A stretch of DNA of 64,000 nt, taken from positions 4,526,001 through 4,590,000 of the forward strand of contig NZ_CP119107.1 in the NCBI RefSeq assembly GCF_029094525.1, in the 5' to 3' direction. Numbering within the stretch: position 1 is the stretch's first letter; each line of letters opens with the position of its first letter. Source of the DNA: Pullulanibacillus sp. KACC 23026. GTDB lineage: Bacteria; Bacillota; Bacilli; Bacillales; Sporolactobacillaceae. The notes under the pieces are model-generated. The model did not search any database, was not told the origin of the DNA, and saw only the letters and a list, made by a program, of their open reading frames with translations. The position numbers and the translations under genes are program-made. Shown here one piece after another: positions 16,899-25,584 of the stretch.

Positions 16899-17372
16899 TT
16901 AAGATTTTAAAGATTTGCCTAAGCCCTTCATAAATGAAAGACCAAAGCTAATGGCACGATTAATATCTGGATCACGCAGTGCTTTAAGCAGACCAAAGGC
17001 ACTGACCTTTGTATCCGTTTGGGCGCCTGCCTCACTCAGCCCCTCGGCGACACCGGAAAGGAGCTTCGTTGTCTGCTCTGGGTCAATAGCAGCAAGAACA
17101 CCTGCCGCACCCATCACATTGTTAATCATATTCGTCACTTCTTTGCGGGTCGCTTGGCCTAGAAGAATCTCTGTAATCTTCCCTTTTGCTTTTAAGGCCG
17201 CTTCTAATCCATCTAAAATACCGCTCTCGTGAAGTTCAGCTAAGATGCGCAACGTCTGATCAAGCGCTTGGCCATTATCCGATACCGAATCCGTTATCTG
17301 CTCAAGGCGCTCTGCTTTCTCTTCCTCAGCGGTGTACTCACGCTTTTTGATAAAGCTAATGGCTTTTGCCAT
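16899..17372 (-). CDS. DUF1641 protein, formate dehydrogenase partner (YrhD-like)
   Basis: 157-residue protein made of amphipathic helices, with the DUF1641 core in the second half (NMINNVMGAAGVLAAIDPEQ). In Bacillus the genes yrhD and yjgD encode DUF1641 proteins directly downstream of formate dehydrogenase genes yrhE and yjgC; the present gene is 18 bases after the dehydrogenase and has YrhD-like length. It is probably an accessory or structural partner of the enzyme, but its biochemical role is unknown. No cysteines suitable for a cofactor are visible. It ends the operon before a strong terminator. Confidence 0.85.
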   Translation of the reverse strand: MAKAISFIKKREYTAEEEKAERLEQITDSVSDNGQALDQTLRILAELHESGILDGLEAALKAKGKITEILLGQATRKEVTNMINNVMGAAGVLAAIDPEQTTKLLSGVAEGLSEAGAQTDTKVSAFGLLKALRDPDINRAISFGLSFMKGLGKSLKS

Positions 17373-17390
17373 AAGAATCCCTCCAATCCG

Positions 17391-20327
17391 TTAGTCTACG
17401 AGAGAGACATAGCCCTCACGCTTCCATTTTCGATTAACCTCAACCCCATTTTGCGGATGACGCTTCTTGTTACGCGGATTATTTAATGGGAGTGGATTTG
17501 TTCCTTTTATGTTCAAAATCTGCATGCGCACTTTTGTTTGTTTATAAGCAGGTGTATTAGTTCGCACGTCCACTGCATTCCCTGTCAAGAGATTGACGGC
17601 ACTCTCATGACTTACCGAGTGCATAGGGACATAGACATCTTTTCCACGAACCCGGTCTGTCACCAAGGCACGAAGCTTCACGGCGCCATTCGGTGACTCT
17701 AGACGTACAAGAGAACCGCTTTCGATGCCACGCTCTTTCGCGAGTTCTGGAGACACCTCGACAAACACTTCTGGGAACTTAAAGTTGATCCCATCCGCCT
17801 TATTTGTCATATTTCCTTCATGGAAATGCTCAAGTAAACGTCCGTTGTTAAGGGTAAGATCATATTCAGCTGGATATTCCACAGGAGGCACATAATCAAC
17901 AAGTGAAAAACGTGCTTTTTTATCAGGGAAATTAAACCCATCTGTATAAAGAAGCGGTGTATGTTCTCCGCTATGTGAACCCCAACAGAAGCTGCCCCAG
18001 CCTTCTAGGACATCGTAATCACATTGTGCAAAGAATGGTGTAAGACTTGCCATTTCAGCAAAAATTTCACTTGGGTGAGAATAGTTCCAGTCAAAGCCAA
18101 ACTTATTGGCAAGCTGTGTCATAATCCACCAGTCCGCCTTGGATTCGCCCATTGGCTCAAGCACTTTATACAAGCGTTGAACACGACGCTCCGTATTCGT
18201 GAATGTCCCATCTTTTTCGAGAGATGGTGCTGCCGGTAAAATCACATCCGCAAATTGAGCGGTTTGAGACAAGAACACATCTTGCACGACTAAAAAGTCA
18301 AGTTGTGAAAGAAGCGCTTGGACATGGTTCGCGTTCGAGTCCACCCATGCCATGTCTTCACCAACGATATACATGCCTTTAAGATCGCCTTTTTCAATGC
18401 TATGAAGCATTTGAATGTTATCCATACCAGGCTTCGGAGAAATTTTCACGCCATAAGCTTCTTCAAATTTTGCCCGTGCTTCATCATTCGTAACATGTTG
18501 ATAACCTGGGAGCCATGGTGGAAGAGTCCCCATGTCACAAGCTCCTTGCACGTTGTTATGACCGCGCAGTGGATAAGCGCCAGCACCTGGGCGCATATAG
18601 TTTCCAGTTGCCAATAACAGATTGGAGATCGCAGCTGATGTGTGAGACCCGCCTGTATTTTGAGTCACACCCATTCCCCAGCAAACTACTGTTCCATCTG
18701 CATCACGGATCATCCGGGCAACGTTAATTAATTCCTCTTTTAAAATCCCAGTCTCTTGTTCAGCAAAATCAAGAGTAAAACGGTCTAGACGCTCTACAAA
18801 TTCTGGGAATTGGTTCACATGCTCTTTAATAAAGGCTTCATCGTGCCAGCCTTGGTCGATCATATATTTAGCAACGGCAGAAATCCAAACAAAGTCAGTT
18901 CCTTGCTTTGGACGCATGAATATATCAGCGCGCTCAGCCATCTCATGCTTACGAAGGTCAGATACAATAAGCTTCTGGCCGTGTAATTTATGAGCTCTCT
19001 TAATACGAGTAGCAAAGACTGGGTGTCCTTCAGCCGGTGCACAGCCAACTAAGATAACAAGTCCTGCAGAAGCAATATCCTTGAGCGTTCCCGCATCTCC
19101 GCCGATACCAACCGTTGACATAAGACCATCAGACGCCGGTGATTGGCAATAACGTGAGCAGTTATCGACGTTATTCGTTTCAAAGATTTGTCTTGCTAGC
19201 TTCTGCATAAGATAGCTTTCTTCATTCGTAATTTTTGATGAGGAAATAAACCCTAGTGCATCACTGCCAAATTGGTTTTTAATTCCGCCAAGCTTTTCAG
19301 CAACGAGTGTTAAGGCTTCATCCCATGTTGCCTCTTCAAAAGCCTCGCCTCTACGAATGAGCGGTTTAGTTAAACGCTGGTCACTATTCACATAATCCCA
19401 GCCAAATTTACCTTTAACACAAGTTGAAACAGCATTCACAGGGGCATCAGAAGAAGGCTGGACTTTAAGAATTTTACGGTCCTTCGTCCATACTTCAAAC
19501 GTACAGCCAACACCACAGTATGTACAAACAGTTTTTGTTTTCTTAGTGCGAGTCTCGCGCATAGCTGCTTCTACTTCTGACACGGCAAAAATACCACTGT
19601 AGCCTGGTTCAACTTCTTTTACCAAGTCAATCATAGGATCGAGAAGTTCTTCTCCCATCCCTGACATAAAGCCTGCTTCCCCAAGCATTGATTTTTCCAT
19701 CAACGCATTACATGGACAGACGGTTACACACTGACCGCAGCCTACACAAGAAGATTCGTTAATCGGTACCCCGCCGTCCCAAAGCACACGAGGACGATCT
19801 GCTTCCCAATCAATCATAAGCGTTTCATTGACTTGAAGATTTTGACAGACCTCCACGCATTGTCCGCATGCAATACATTGGTTAGGATCATAGCGATAGA
19901 ATGGGTGGGAATAATCCACCTCACTTACATCCGCTTTAGGAGAATAAGGGTATTTCTGATGCTCAATCCCCATTAATTCAGCCGTATTATGCACTTTACA
20001 GTTACCGTTGTTATTGTCACACACTGTGCAATACAACAAATGGTTTTCAAGAATGCGATCCATGGCCTCTGTTTGGGCTTCTTTTGCACGGCCCGATTGC
20101 AGTTCAACGCGCATGCCCTCTTCCGCTACTGTTGAACAGGAACGAACAAGCTTTCCATTCACTTCAACAATACACGTATCACAGGTTTGTATAGGGTCCA
20201 CTTCAGGTAAATAACAAATTTGCGGATGCTCGAGGCCAGCCAAATTAATCGCTTCCACAAGTTTAGTCCCTGGCTTTACCTGATAAGGAATCCCATTTAA
20301 CGTTAGATTCACCATATCCAGTCCCAT
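17391..20327 (-). CDS. Formate dehydrogenase alpha subunit, multi-Fe-S molybdopterin enzyme (YrhE/YjgC type)
   Basis: Oxidises formate to CO2 at a molybdenum (or tungsten) bis-MGD centre. Domain order over 978 residues: 2Fe-2S ferredoxin domain (Cys in ICYLPEVDPIQTCDTCIVEV), Cys/His segment like NuoG, two 4Fe-4S motifs (CIACGQCVEVCQ and CVGCGQCVTVCPC), the 4Fe-4S of the molybdopterin domain (CTYCGVGC), then molybdopterin domains. The likely Mo ligand is the Cys in CSRYCQSPAS (a cysteine, not selenocysteine). The C-terminal dinucleotide-binding domain ends in a basic extension typical of YrhE/YjgC. An ATG 12 bases further in is an alternative start. Leader 20328-20670 may be regulatory. Confidence 0.95.
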   Translation of the reverse strand: MGLDMVNLTLNGIPYQVKPGTKLVEAINLAGLEHPQICYLPEVDPIQTCDTCIVEVNGKLVRSCSTVAEEGMRVELQSGRAKEAQTEAMDRILENHLLYCTVCDNNNGNCKVHNTAELMGIEHQKYPYSPKADVSEVDYSHPFYRYDPNQCIACGQCVEVCQNLQVNETLMIDWEADRPRVLWDGGVPINESSCVGCGQCVTVCPCNALMEKSMLGEAGFMSGMGEELLDPMIDLVKEVEPGYSGIFAVSEVEAAMRETRTKKTKTVCTYCGVGCTFEVWTKDRKILKVQPSSDAPVNAVSTCVKGKFGWDYVNSDQRLTKPLIRRGEAFEEATWDEALTLVAEKLGGIKNQFGSDALGFISSSKITNEESYLMQKLARQIFETNNVDNCSRYCQSPASDGLMSTVGIGGDAGTLKDIASAGLVILVGCAPAEGHPVFATRIKRAHKLHGQKLIVSDLRKHEMAERADIFMRPKQGTDFVWISAVAKYMIDQGWHDEAFIKEHVNQFPEFVERLDRFTLDFAEQETGILKEELINVARMIRDADGTVVCWGMGVTQNTGGSHTSAAISNLLLATGNYMRPGAGAYPLRGHNNVQGACDMGTLPPWLPGYQHVTNDEARAKFEEAYGVKISPKPGMDNIQMLHSIEKGDLKGMYIVGEDMAWVDSNANHVQALLSQLDFLVVQDVFLSQTAQFADVILPAAPSLEKDGTFTNTERRVQRLYKVLEPMGESKADWWIMTQLANKFGFDWNYSHPSEIFAEMASLTPFFAQCDYDVLEGWGSFCWGSHSGEHTPLLYTDGFNFPDKKARFSLVDYVPPVEYPAEYDLTLNNGRLLEHFHEGNMTNKADGINFKFPEVFVEVSPELAKERGIESGSLVRLESPNGAVKLRALVTDRVRGKDVYVPMHSVSHESAVNLLTGNAVDVRTNTPAYKQTKVRMQILNIKGTNPLPLNNPRNKKRHPQNGVEVNRKWKREGYVSLVD

Positions 20328-20404
20328 CTGACATGTCCATCTCCTTTATCCCTAGAATTAATTTACGGTTTGGTGGATTATGGAGAACACGACGCCTTCA
20401 GAAA

Positions 20405-20430
20405 CTGCGGACTCGTTCCAGATTCCGCAG
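20405..20430 (-). other. Stem-loop in the fdh leader
   Basis: CTGCGGA / TCCGCAG with a 12-base loop, about 80 bases before the formate dehydrogenase start. It lies downstream of the terminator-like hairpin at 20500-20568 in the same leader. Not recognised as a known riboswitch. Confidence 0.5.
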
Positions 20431-20494
20431 ACTGGCATGTCAAGTAAACCCTTGTTGTGCCCGAGAAAGGCGATGTTTTCCATTTCCCCAAAGT

Positions 20495-20568
20495 AATAAA
20501 AAAATCAAAAACTCCACCCCAACAATTCTCAAAAATAGATTAAGAGAATCGATGTGGTGGAGTTAATC
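20495..20568 (-). terminator. Terminator-like hairpin inside the fdh leader (possible attenuator)
   Basis: Minus strand: AACTCCACC and ATTCTC pair with GAGAAT and GGTGGAGTT, followed by TTTGATTTTTTTATT. There is no gene on the minus strand between the presumed promoter at 20677-20706 and this hairpin, so the hairpin would stop transcripts before the formate dehydrogenase gene unless it is overridden. Confidence 0.6.
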
Positions 20569-20676
20569 AATAAGCTATAAAACTTATCCATCAATCCGCC
20601 AAAGCATTTATGTGCATAGAATTTTGACAATCCCTATCAAAATCCCATCAAAATTTATGTGTTAAACCCAAAGACC

Positions 20677-20706
20677 ATTATATAATCATTCAGCCAGAAA
20701 TTACAA
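20677..20706 (-). promoter_or_regulatory. Putative promoter of the formate dehydrogenase operon
   Basis: Minus strand TTGTAA (20706-20701), 18 bases, TATAAT (20682-20677). This predicts a leader of about 340 bases before the fdh start. Confidence 0.5.
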
Positions 20707-20751
20707 TCCTTTCAACCCATTTTATTAATTGACTGACTTCGTGCATTCCTT

Positions 20752-20781
20752 TTGTGTAATAGCCCAAAACTATTGTATAGT
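20752..20781 (+). promoter_or_regulatory. Putative promoter of the DUF2294-fdhD unit
   Basis: TTGTGT (20752-20757), 18 bases, TATAGT (20776-20781), about 35 bases before the DUF2294 start. The -35 is weak. Confidence 0.4.
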
Positions 20782-20815
20782 TTACCATATCATAAAAATG
20801 AGGAGACAAAAGGCA

Positions 20816-21157
20816 ATGAAAAAAGAAATGGCCTTCAATGAAATCATCCGAAAGGTAAGAAAAGACCTATTCGGTAAGGGCCCTGAACGTATTCGAACCG
20901 TCTTTATTGAAAACATGGCCATCACCACCATGCATGGAAATCTTACTTCTACCGAGAAATTCATTTCGCAAAATGAGGAAGGGCGCAAAATGGTGCATAA
21001 CGCTCGCACTCAACTGATTCAAGACTGGTACGATCAAGAAGTCCCACCTGGTTTGGAAGACCTAGTTGGAGCGAAATTAACGCATTTATTTTCGGATATC
21101 AAAGTCGATCAAGACATGGCTGTATCTGTTTTTATTTTTGAACACCCTATTGTCTAG
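20816..21157 (+). CDS. DUF2294 family protein
   Basis: 113-residue soluble protein of the DUF2294 family (Na+-translocating-associated or formate-associated small proteins; function unknown). Seen: EIIRKVRKDLFGKGPERI, then NMAITTMHGNLTSTEK and a C-terminal helix. The ATG at 20816 lies 10 bases after AGGAG; a longer frame to 20729 has no ribosome binding site and includes the promoter. It is 11 bases upstream of fdhD and almost certainly co-transcribed with it, which hints at a part in formate metabolism, but that is inference from context. Confidence 0.8.
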   Translation: MKKEMAFNEIIRKVRKDLFGKGPERIRTVFIENMAITTMHGNLTSTEKFISQNEEGRKMVHNARTQLIQDWYDQEVPPGLEDLVGAKLTHLFSDIKVDQDMAVSVFIFEHPIV

Positions 21158-21168
21158 GAGGGCAAACC

Positions 21169-21966
21169 ATGGAACCAATTGTAAAAAAAATAGGCAACAT
21201 CATTCATTATGAAAATGGACAAACCGAAGAAAGAGAAGATCTGATTGTAACGGAACATCCCGTTACAATTAAGCTTAACGGGGAAGAATTCGCTACTCTG
21301 GTGTGCACACCAGAGTACACGGAAGATATGGTCATCGGTTTTTTAGCTTCTGAAGGTGTCATTCATTCTTTTGATGACATTGATGATATTTGGTCACAAG
21401 ATGAAGAAGGTTTTGTTCATGTAAAGACTGACAAATTCAATCCCCTCTTTCAGCAATTTCATAGTAAGCGCTATATTACGTCTTGCTGCGGGAAGAGTCG
21501 CCAGGGCTTTGTCTTTTTTAACGATGCACGTATTGCCAAACGCTTGCATGATGTTGATCTGACTCTAACATTTGATGACTGCTTTCGATTTATGAAAGAT
21601 ATGCAGGAGAAGGCGACCATGTTCAATCAGACAGGCGGCGTTCATAATGCGGCTCTCTATGATTCGAATGGCCTGGTCCTCTCACGAATGGATATTGGCC
21701 GTCACAATGCACTTGATAAAATCTATGGCTACTGTCTAAAGAATCATATTTCCATGTCAGATAAAGTAGTGGCATTCAGTGGCAGAATTTCCTCTGAAAT
21801 TTTATTAAAAGTCTCAAAACTGGGCTGCTCGGTTATTTTATCAAAATCAGCACCCACCGCTCTCAGCCTTGAGCTTGCTAACAACTTAGGGATAACAACG
21901 GTTGGTTTTATCCGTGGAAACTCGTGCAATGTCTACACTCATTCGCATAGAATTACTCTAAATTAA
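21169..21966 (+). CDS. fdhD: Formate dehydrogenase sulfurtransferase FdhD
   Basis: Cytosolic accessory protein that passes sulfur from a cysteine desulfurase to the bis-MGD cofactor of formate dehydrogenase, without which the enzyme is inactive. The 265-residue product shows CTPEYTEDMVIGFLASEG, the cysteine loop ITSCCGKSR (the sulfur-carrying cysteines), NQTGGVHNAALY and GRHNALDKIYGY, all in family order. ATG follows AGGAGGG. It is divergent from the formate dehydrogenase operon, which it serves. Confidence 0.95.
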   Translation: MEPIVKKIGNIIHYENGQTEEREDLIVTEHPVTIKLNGEEFATLVCTPEYTEDMVIGFLASEGVIHSFDDIDDIWSQDEEGFVHVKTDKFNPLFQQFHSKRYITSCCGKSRQGFVFFNDARIAKRLHDVDLTLTFDDCFRFMKDMQEKATMFNQTGGVHNAALYDSNGLVLSRMDIGRHNALDKIYGYCLKNHISMSDKVVAFSGRISSEILLKVSKLGCSVILSKSAPTALSLELANNLGITTVGFIRGNSCNVYTHSHRITLN

Positions 21967-22134
21967 ATGTTTTAAAATTTTTATTCTTGACAAACCTGTG
22001 AACTCAAAATAGAATTTTATTTGAACTTAATAACTAATTTTAAGTAAGTGAAGGATCCGTATACATAAATGCTCGTCCTTTACATGAGGAATACTTATGC
22101 CATTGATACTAATCTCTTGTTAAAGAATAGGTAT

Positions 22135-22183
22135 TAACCAGCACGACTAGCTATTGTTCCGTATATCTAGTAAGGCTGGTTTT
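22135..22183 (+). terminator. Terminator of the DUF2294-fdhD unit
   Basis: AACCAGC ... GCTGGTTTTTAT with an inner ACTAG/CTAGT pairing. The rest of the 340-base gap between fdhD and the formate channel gene shows no gene; the channel probably has its own promoter there. Confidence 0.65.
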
Positions 22184-22306
22184 TATATGAATTCAGATGA
22201 CCCTGTTAATGAGGTGCTCAATTAAGAAAACGCTTTCTTTTATCGATTATCTTTGAAGGCCTTGTCAGGTTCCATCTGAAATAAAAAGACATAAGGAGGA
22301 AATATC

Positions 22307-23110
22307 ATGTTTAATTCACCTTCACAAATTGCCGAATTAGCGATCGAAGCTGGTGTGAAAAAAGCAAAAATGTCTGTACCTAATATCCTAATCTTGAGCT
22401 TCTTTGCAGGTGCATTTATTGCATTTGGATTTATGCTGGATATTAAAGTTACGACTGGAACACCAGCCGAATGGGGCGGCTTCACTTCTTTCTTAGGCGC
22501 TGCTGTCTTCCCAATCGGACTCGTATTGACCCTTCTTGCAGGGGGAGAGTTATTAACTGGGAACTTTATGACAGTCCCAATGGCTTGGTTTGCTAGAAAA
22601 ATCAGCTTTGGTGCCCTTCTCAGAAACTGGATTCTTGTCCTCATTGGTAACTTTATTGGATCCATTTTTGTCGCTTATGTATTTGGTGATCTTGCGCAAA
22701 TTGCAAATGCAGGTCCTGTTGCAGACAAAGTAGCTGCTGTTGCAACAGCAAAAGATTCTCTTCATTTCGGCGTTGCCTTCGCCTCTGCCATCGGCTGTAA
22801 CTGGCTTGTCTGTTTGGGCGTTTGGTTAAACTTTGGAGCGAAAGATTTTGCTGGGAAAATCCTTGGTATTTGGTTCCCAATCATGACTTTCGTTGCAATT
22901 GGCTTCCAACACGTTGTCGCAAACATGTATATCGTTCCACAAGCGATTTTCAATGGTGCTGAAACTTGGGGTCATTATTTCCCTAACCTCATTTCAGTCC
23001 TTCTAGGTAACATCGTCGGCGGCGCTATCTTCGTAGGTCTTGCTTACTTCATCGTCTATAAGAAAGACATTGAGGCGAGCCAAGACGCTCAAGTTAAAAA
23101 ATCAGCTTAA
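22307..23110 (+). CDS. Formate/nitrite transporter (FocA/NirC family, YrhG-like)
   Basis: Pentameric inner-membrane channel for formate or nitrite. The 267-residue product has six hydrophobic segments, the family signature GGFTSFLGAAVFPIGL and LLAGGELLTGNFMTVP, and NWLVCLGVWL around the second half-repeat. It lies next to the formate dehydrogenase genes as yrhG does in Bacillus, so formate is the likely substrate; import of formate for oxidation is the simplest reading. ATG follows AAGGAGGA. Own terminator at 23117. Confidence 0.92.
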   Translation: MFNSPSQIAELAIEAGVKKAKMSVPNILILSFFAGAFIAFGFMLDIKVTTGTPAEWGGFTSFLGAAVFPIGLVLTLLAGGELLTGNFMTVPMAWFARKISFGALLRNWILVLIGNFIGSIFVAYVFGDLAQIANAGPVADKVAAVATAKDSLHFGVAFASAIGCNWLVCLGVWLNFGAKDFAGKILGIWFPIMTFVAIGFQHVVANMYIVPQAIFNGAETWGHYFPNLISVLLGNIVGGAIFVGLAYFIVYKKDIEASQDAQVKKSA

Positions 23111-23116
23111 TTATTA

Positions 23117-23143
23117 AAACCCTCCTGAGTCATCAGGAGGGTT
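23117..23143 (+). terminator. Terminator after the formate channel gene
   Basis: AACCCTCCTGA / TCAGGAGGGTT with a short loop, then TGTTATTTCTT. It may also serve corA on the other strand. Confidence 0.88.
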
Positions 23144-23176
23144 TGTTATTTCTTCTATTGTGTCCACCTTTATCTG

Positions 23177-24124
23177 CTACGACCTAAACCAGCCTTTATA
23201 TTTAAACCAGCCAATCATCCCCAGAGTCACAGCAACCATGACAATCCAACAAGCCAAATACCCATACCTAAAGTGGAGCTCCGGCATATGGTCAAAGTTC
23301 ATCCCATACACACCAACAATAAATGTCAGTGGAATAAAAATTGACGAGATTACCGTTAGGGTCATCATCACCGAATTCATCCGATTAGAGTTCAGTGAAA
23401 AATAACTGTCTCGCATATCTGCTGTCATATCACGACTTGATTCAATAATTTCAGTCAATCGCAATAAATGATCATAAATGTCATTAAAATAAGCTTTATG
23501 CTCAGCAATCTCCTCTAAACGTTCTGAATATAGCATTCGGTAAAGCAATTCCCGCATGGACTGAAAAGAACGTCTTAATTTAAGCAAGTCCTTTCGCATG
23601 TCAAATAGCTGATCAATCAAATCCTGGTTAATGCGAACTTCCATTTCATCGTCTAGATCATTAAGCTGATCTTCAATTTGATAAGCCGCTGGAAAATAAA
23701 GGTCCACAATATGATCAAGAACATGATAAAGGATAAGAGCAGGATTCTTCCTTTTCATTTGTGGAACACGCTCCCACACTTCATCAATTTCCCTAATTGG
23801 AGTTAGGTGGAAGCTGACGATATAATTAGTTGAAACAAATAAATCGACCTCAGATATATCTAACGTTTTGTAATCTAATGAGTGGAAGACATAAAAATTA
23901 TAACCTTCATAATAATCCAGTTTAGGGCGCTGCAAAAAGTGCATACAGTCCTCTATAGCAAGAGGATGAAAGTGGAAAAACCGATCCAACTCTTGAGCTT
24001 CTTCATCCGTTGGCTTTGAAAAATCAACCCAAAACCATTTAATCCCTGGCTGTTTTAGATCGGATAGCTCAATATCTTTTAAAAGCTCGCCAGTATCTGT
24101 AATTGCAAGGGTACTAATCGTCAT
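23177..24124 (-). CDS. corA: Magnesium/cobalt transporter CorA
   Basis: Pentameric divalent-cation channel. A long acidic cytosolic N-terminal domain (about residues 1-250, rich in helices) is followed by two C-terminal membrane segments. The selectivity signature GMN is present in FIVGVYGMNFDHMPEL, and the basic tail WFKYKGWFRS fits CorA. At 315 residues the length is standard. ATG at 24124 follows AAAGGAATAC. Monocistronic; regulation not evident, no M-box seen in the 235-base upstream gap. Confidence 0.93.
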   Translation of the reverse strand: MTISTLAITDTGELLKDIELSDLKQPGIKWFWVDFSKPTDEEAQELDRFFHFHPLAIEDCMHFLQRPKLDYYEGYNFYVFHSLDYKTLDISEVDLFVSTNYIVSFHLTPIREIDEVWERVPQMKRKNPALILYHVLDHIVDLYFPAAYQIEDQLNDLDDEMEVRINQDLIDQLFDMRKDLLKLRRSFQSMRELLYRMLYSERLEEIAEHKAYFNDIYDHLLRLTEIIESSRDMTADMRDSYFSLNSNRMNSVMMTLTVISSIFIPLTFIVGVYGMNFDHMPELHFRYGYLACWIVMVAVTLGMIGWFKYKGWFRS

Positions 24125-24361
24125 CAGAAAGTATTCCTTTCTTCTTCAATCCGTAATATGTATGCGTTTCAAAAAGATTAACAAAGTCCTTCTTCAAAAA
24201 TTCGTGTTTAGGAATCACCCGCAAATTCCTTTTGGAAAGGGAACATCTTAATCCGAGAAAGCCCCTATTTAGCTCTACCTCCCAGCTATTTTTATTAATC
24301 CCGCTAATTGGCATGTCTATTTTCGGGGACATGCTCATAGATTTTTGTTGGAGGCGACGCT

Positions 24362-25522
24362 ATGAAAACAAAACAAACAGGGCTTGGTGCTCTCTACCTA
24401 ATCCTTTTCTTATCTTCTCTAAGTTTACATGTTCAAATGCCAATTTTCACCCCTTATGCCATCGCACTTGGGGCCACAAGTTTTTTTATTAGTATTATGA
24501 TGAGCTGTTCCTCATTTACAAGCTTCTGGGGTCACCTGATCGCAGGACCGCTTATTGATAAAATTGGAAAGAAAAGCTTTATTGTCGTTCCGTTATTCAT
24601 CACTGCCATTCTAATAACCGCTTATGCCTATGTAAGCAGTCCTGTTATGCTCCTTGTGATAAAAGTGAGTGATGCCCTTGTGCTTTCTTTTATGGGCCCA
24701 GCAGCGCTTTCTTTATTATCAGCTTATGCAAGAAACAGCCGGGAGCAAGGGAAAAACATGGCCATCCATGGATTAATGGGCACCATAGCAAATATTATAG
24801 CCCCCATTTTAGGCGGTAAGCTGGACAGCCTTTTTGGCTATAAAGAAACCTTCCATCTAATTGGAATCAGTTTGTTTGTTGCTGGCGCTATTGCCATCTT
24901 CTTTGTTAAAGAAGCCGATGCGATTGTGGTCCATAAGAAGGGCGCCACACGAATCAAGACAGTTTTATCAGAGAAGGGGTTTTTTTCCATTTTGTTAATC
25001 GGTTTTGCCATGATGTACGGATCAGGCACTCTTCATTTCGAACTGCCTTTTTTGACCGTCGAACGGGGCTTATCCACCTACCAAACGGGGCTGTTATTTA
25101 GCTATATGGGGCTTGGAACCCTCTCCGTCTTAATTTTGTTTGGTCTTCAGCGAATTTCTGCCTTTATCCGAACTATAACGGGGCTCATTTTATTGTGTTT
25201 AATCTATTTCCAGCTGGCTGCCCATTTGGGACATCTTCACCTCGGCGCCTCGCTTTTTTGTTTAGGTGCCGTTATGGGACTATTATTCCCGGCACTCACA
25301 ACCTTGCTCTCAGAAAAAGTGAGTGCTTCCCAATTTGGGACAGCATTTGGCCTTCTATCCGCTGCCTTTTCGCTCGGATTTATTGTAAGCTCCTTGGCTG
25401 CCGGGGTCCTCAGAACTCACCTTTCCCCCTATTTCTTAGTCTTTGCAACCTTAGTTGTCGCCATTACTTACAGCATTTATGATCATTTGAAAGAATCGCC
25501 GACCTCAACGGTTGAAACATAA
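24362..25522 (+). CDS. MFS transporter
   Basis: Major facilitator protein of 386 residues with 12 predicted membrane segments. The loop 2-3 motif is seen as AGPLIDKIGKKSFI, the standard G-x-(L/x)-D-(K/R)-x-G-(R/K) pattern. Several relatives in Bacillus are drug or siderophore exporters (YfkF/YwoG-like), but I see nothing that sets the substrate. ATG follows GGAGGCGACGCT. It is convergent with the histidine kinase gene, and the first tandem repeat array begins 62 bases after its stop. Confidence 0.82.
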   Translation: MKTKQTGLGALYLILFLSSLSLHVQMPIFTPYAIALGATSFFISIMMSCSSFTSFWGHLIAGPLIDKIGKKSFIVVPLFITAILITAYAYVSSPVMLLVIKVSDALVLSFMGPAALSLLSAYARNSREQGKNMAIHGLMGTIANIIAPILGGKLDSLFGYKETFHLIGISLFVAGAIAIFFVKEADAIVVHKKGATRIKTVLSEKGFFSILLIGFAMMYGSGTLHFELPFLTVERGLSTYQTGLLFSYMGLGTLSVLILFGLQRISAFIRTITGLILLCLIYFQLAAHLGHLHLGASLFCLGAVMGLLFPALTTLLSEKVSASQFGTAFGLLSAAFSLGFIVSSLAAGVLRTHLSPYFLVFATLVVAITYSIYDHLKESPTSTVET

Positions 25523-25584
25523 TTGGAATTGGGTTGCCGATTCCAGGGGCGTGGGTGAACCCTAGGGCGTGGGCGAACCGCCAT

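Noticed and set aside
18024-18617. Plus-strand genes inside the formate dehydrogenase gene
   Set aside because: Shadow frames opposite a long, well-conserved enzyme gene with complete motifs.
22653-22880. Gln/Arg-rich minus-strand protein opposite the formate channel
   Set aside because: Shadow frame of a well-supported membrane protein gene; its odd composition follows from the hydrophobic codons on the other strand.
24114-24338. Short minus-strand gene upstream of corA
   Set aside because: Overlaps the corA start and has no convincing ribosome binding site; probably corA leader and the MFS upstream region.
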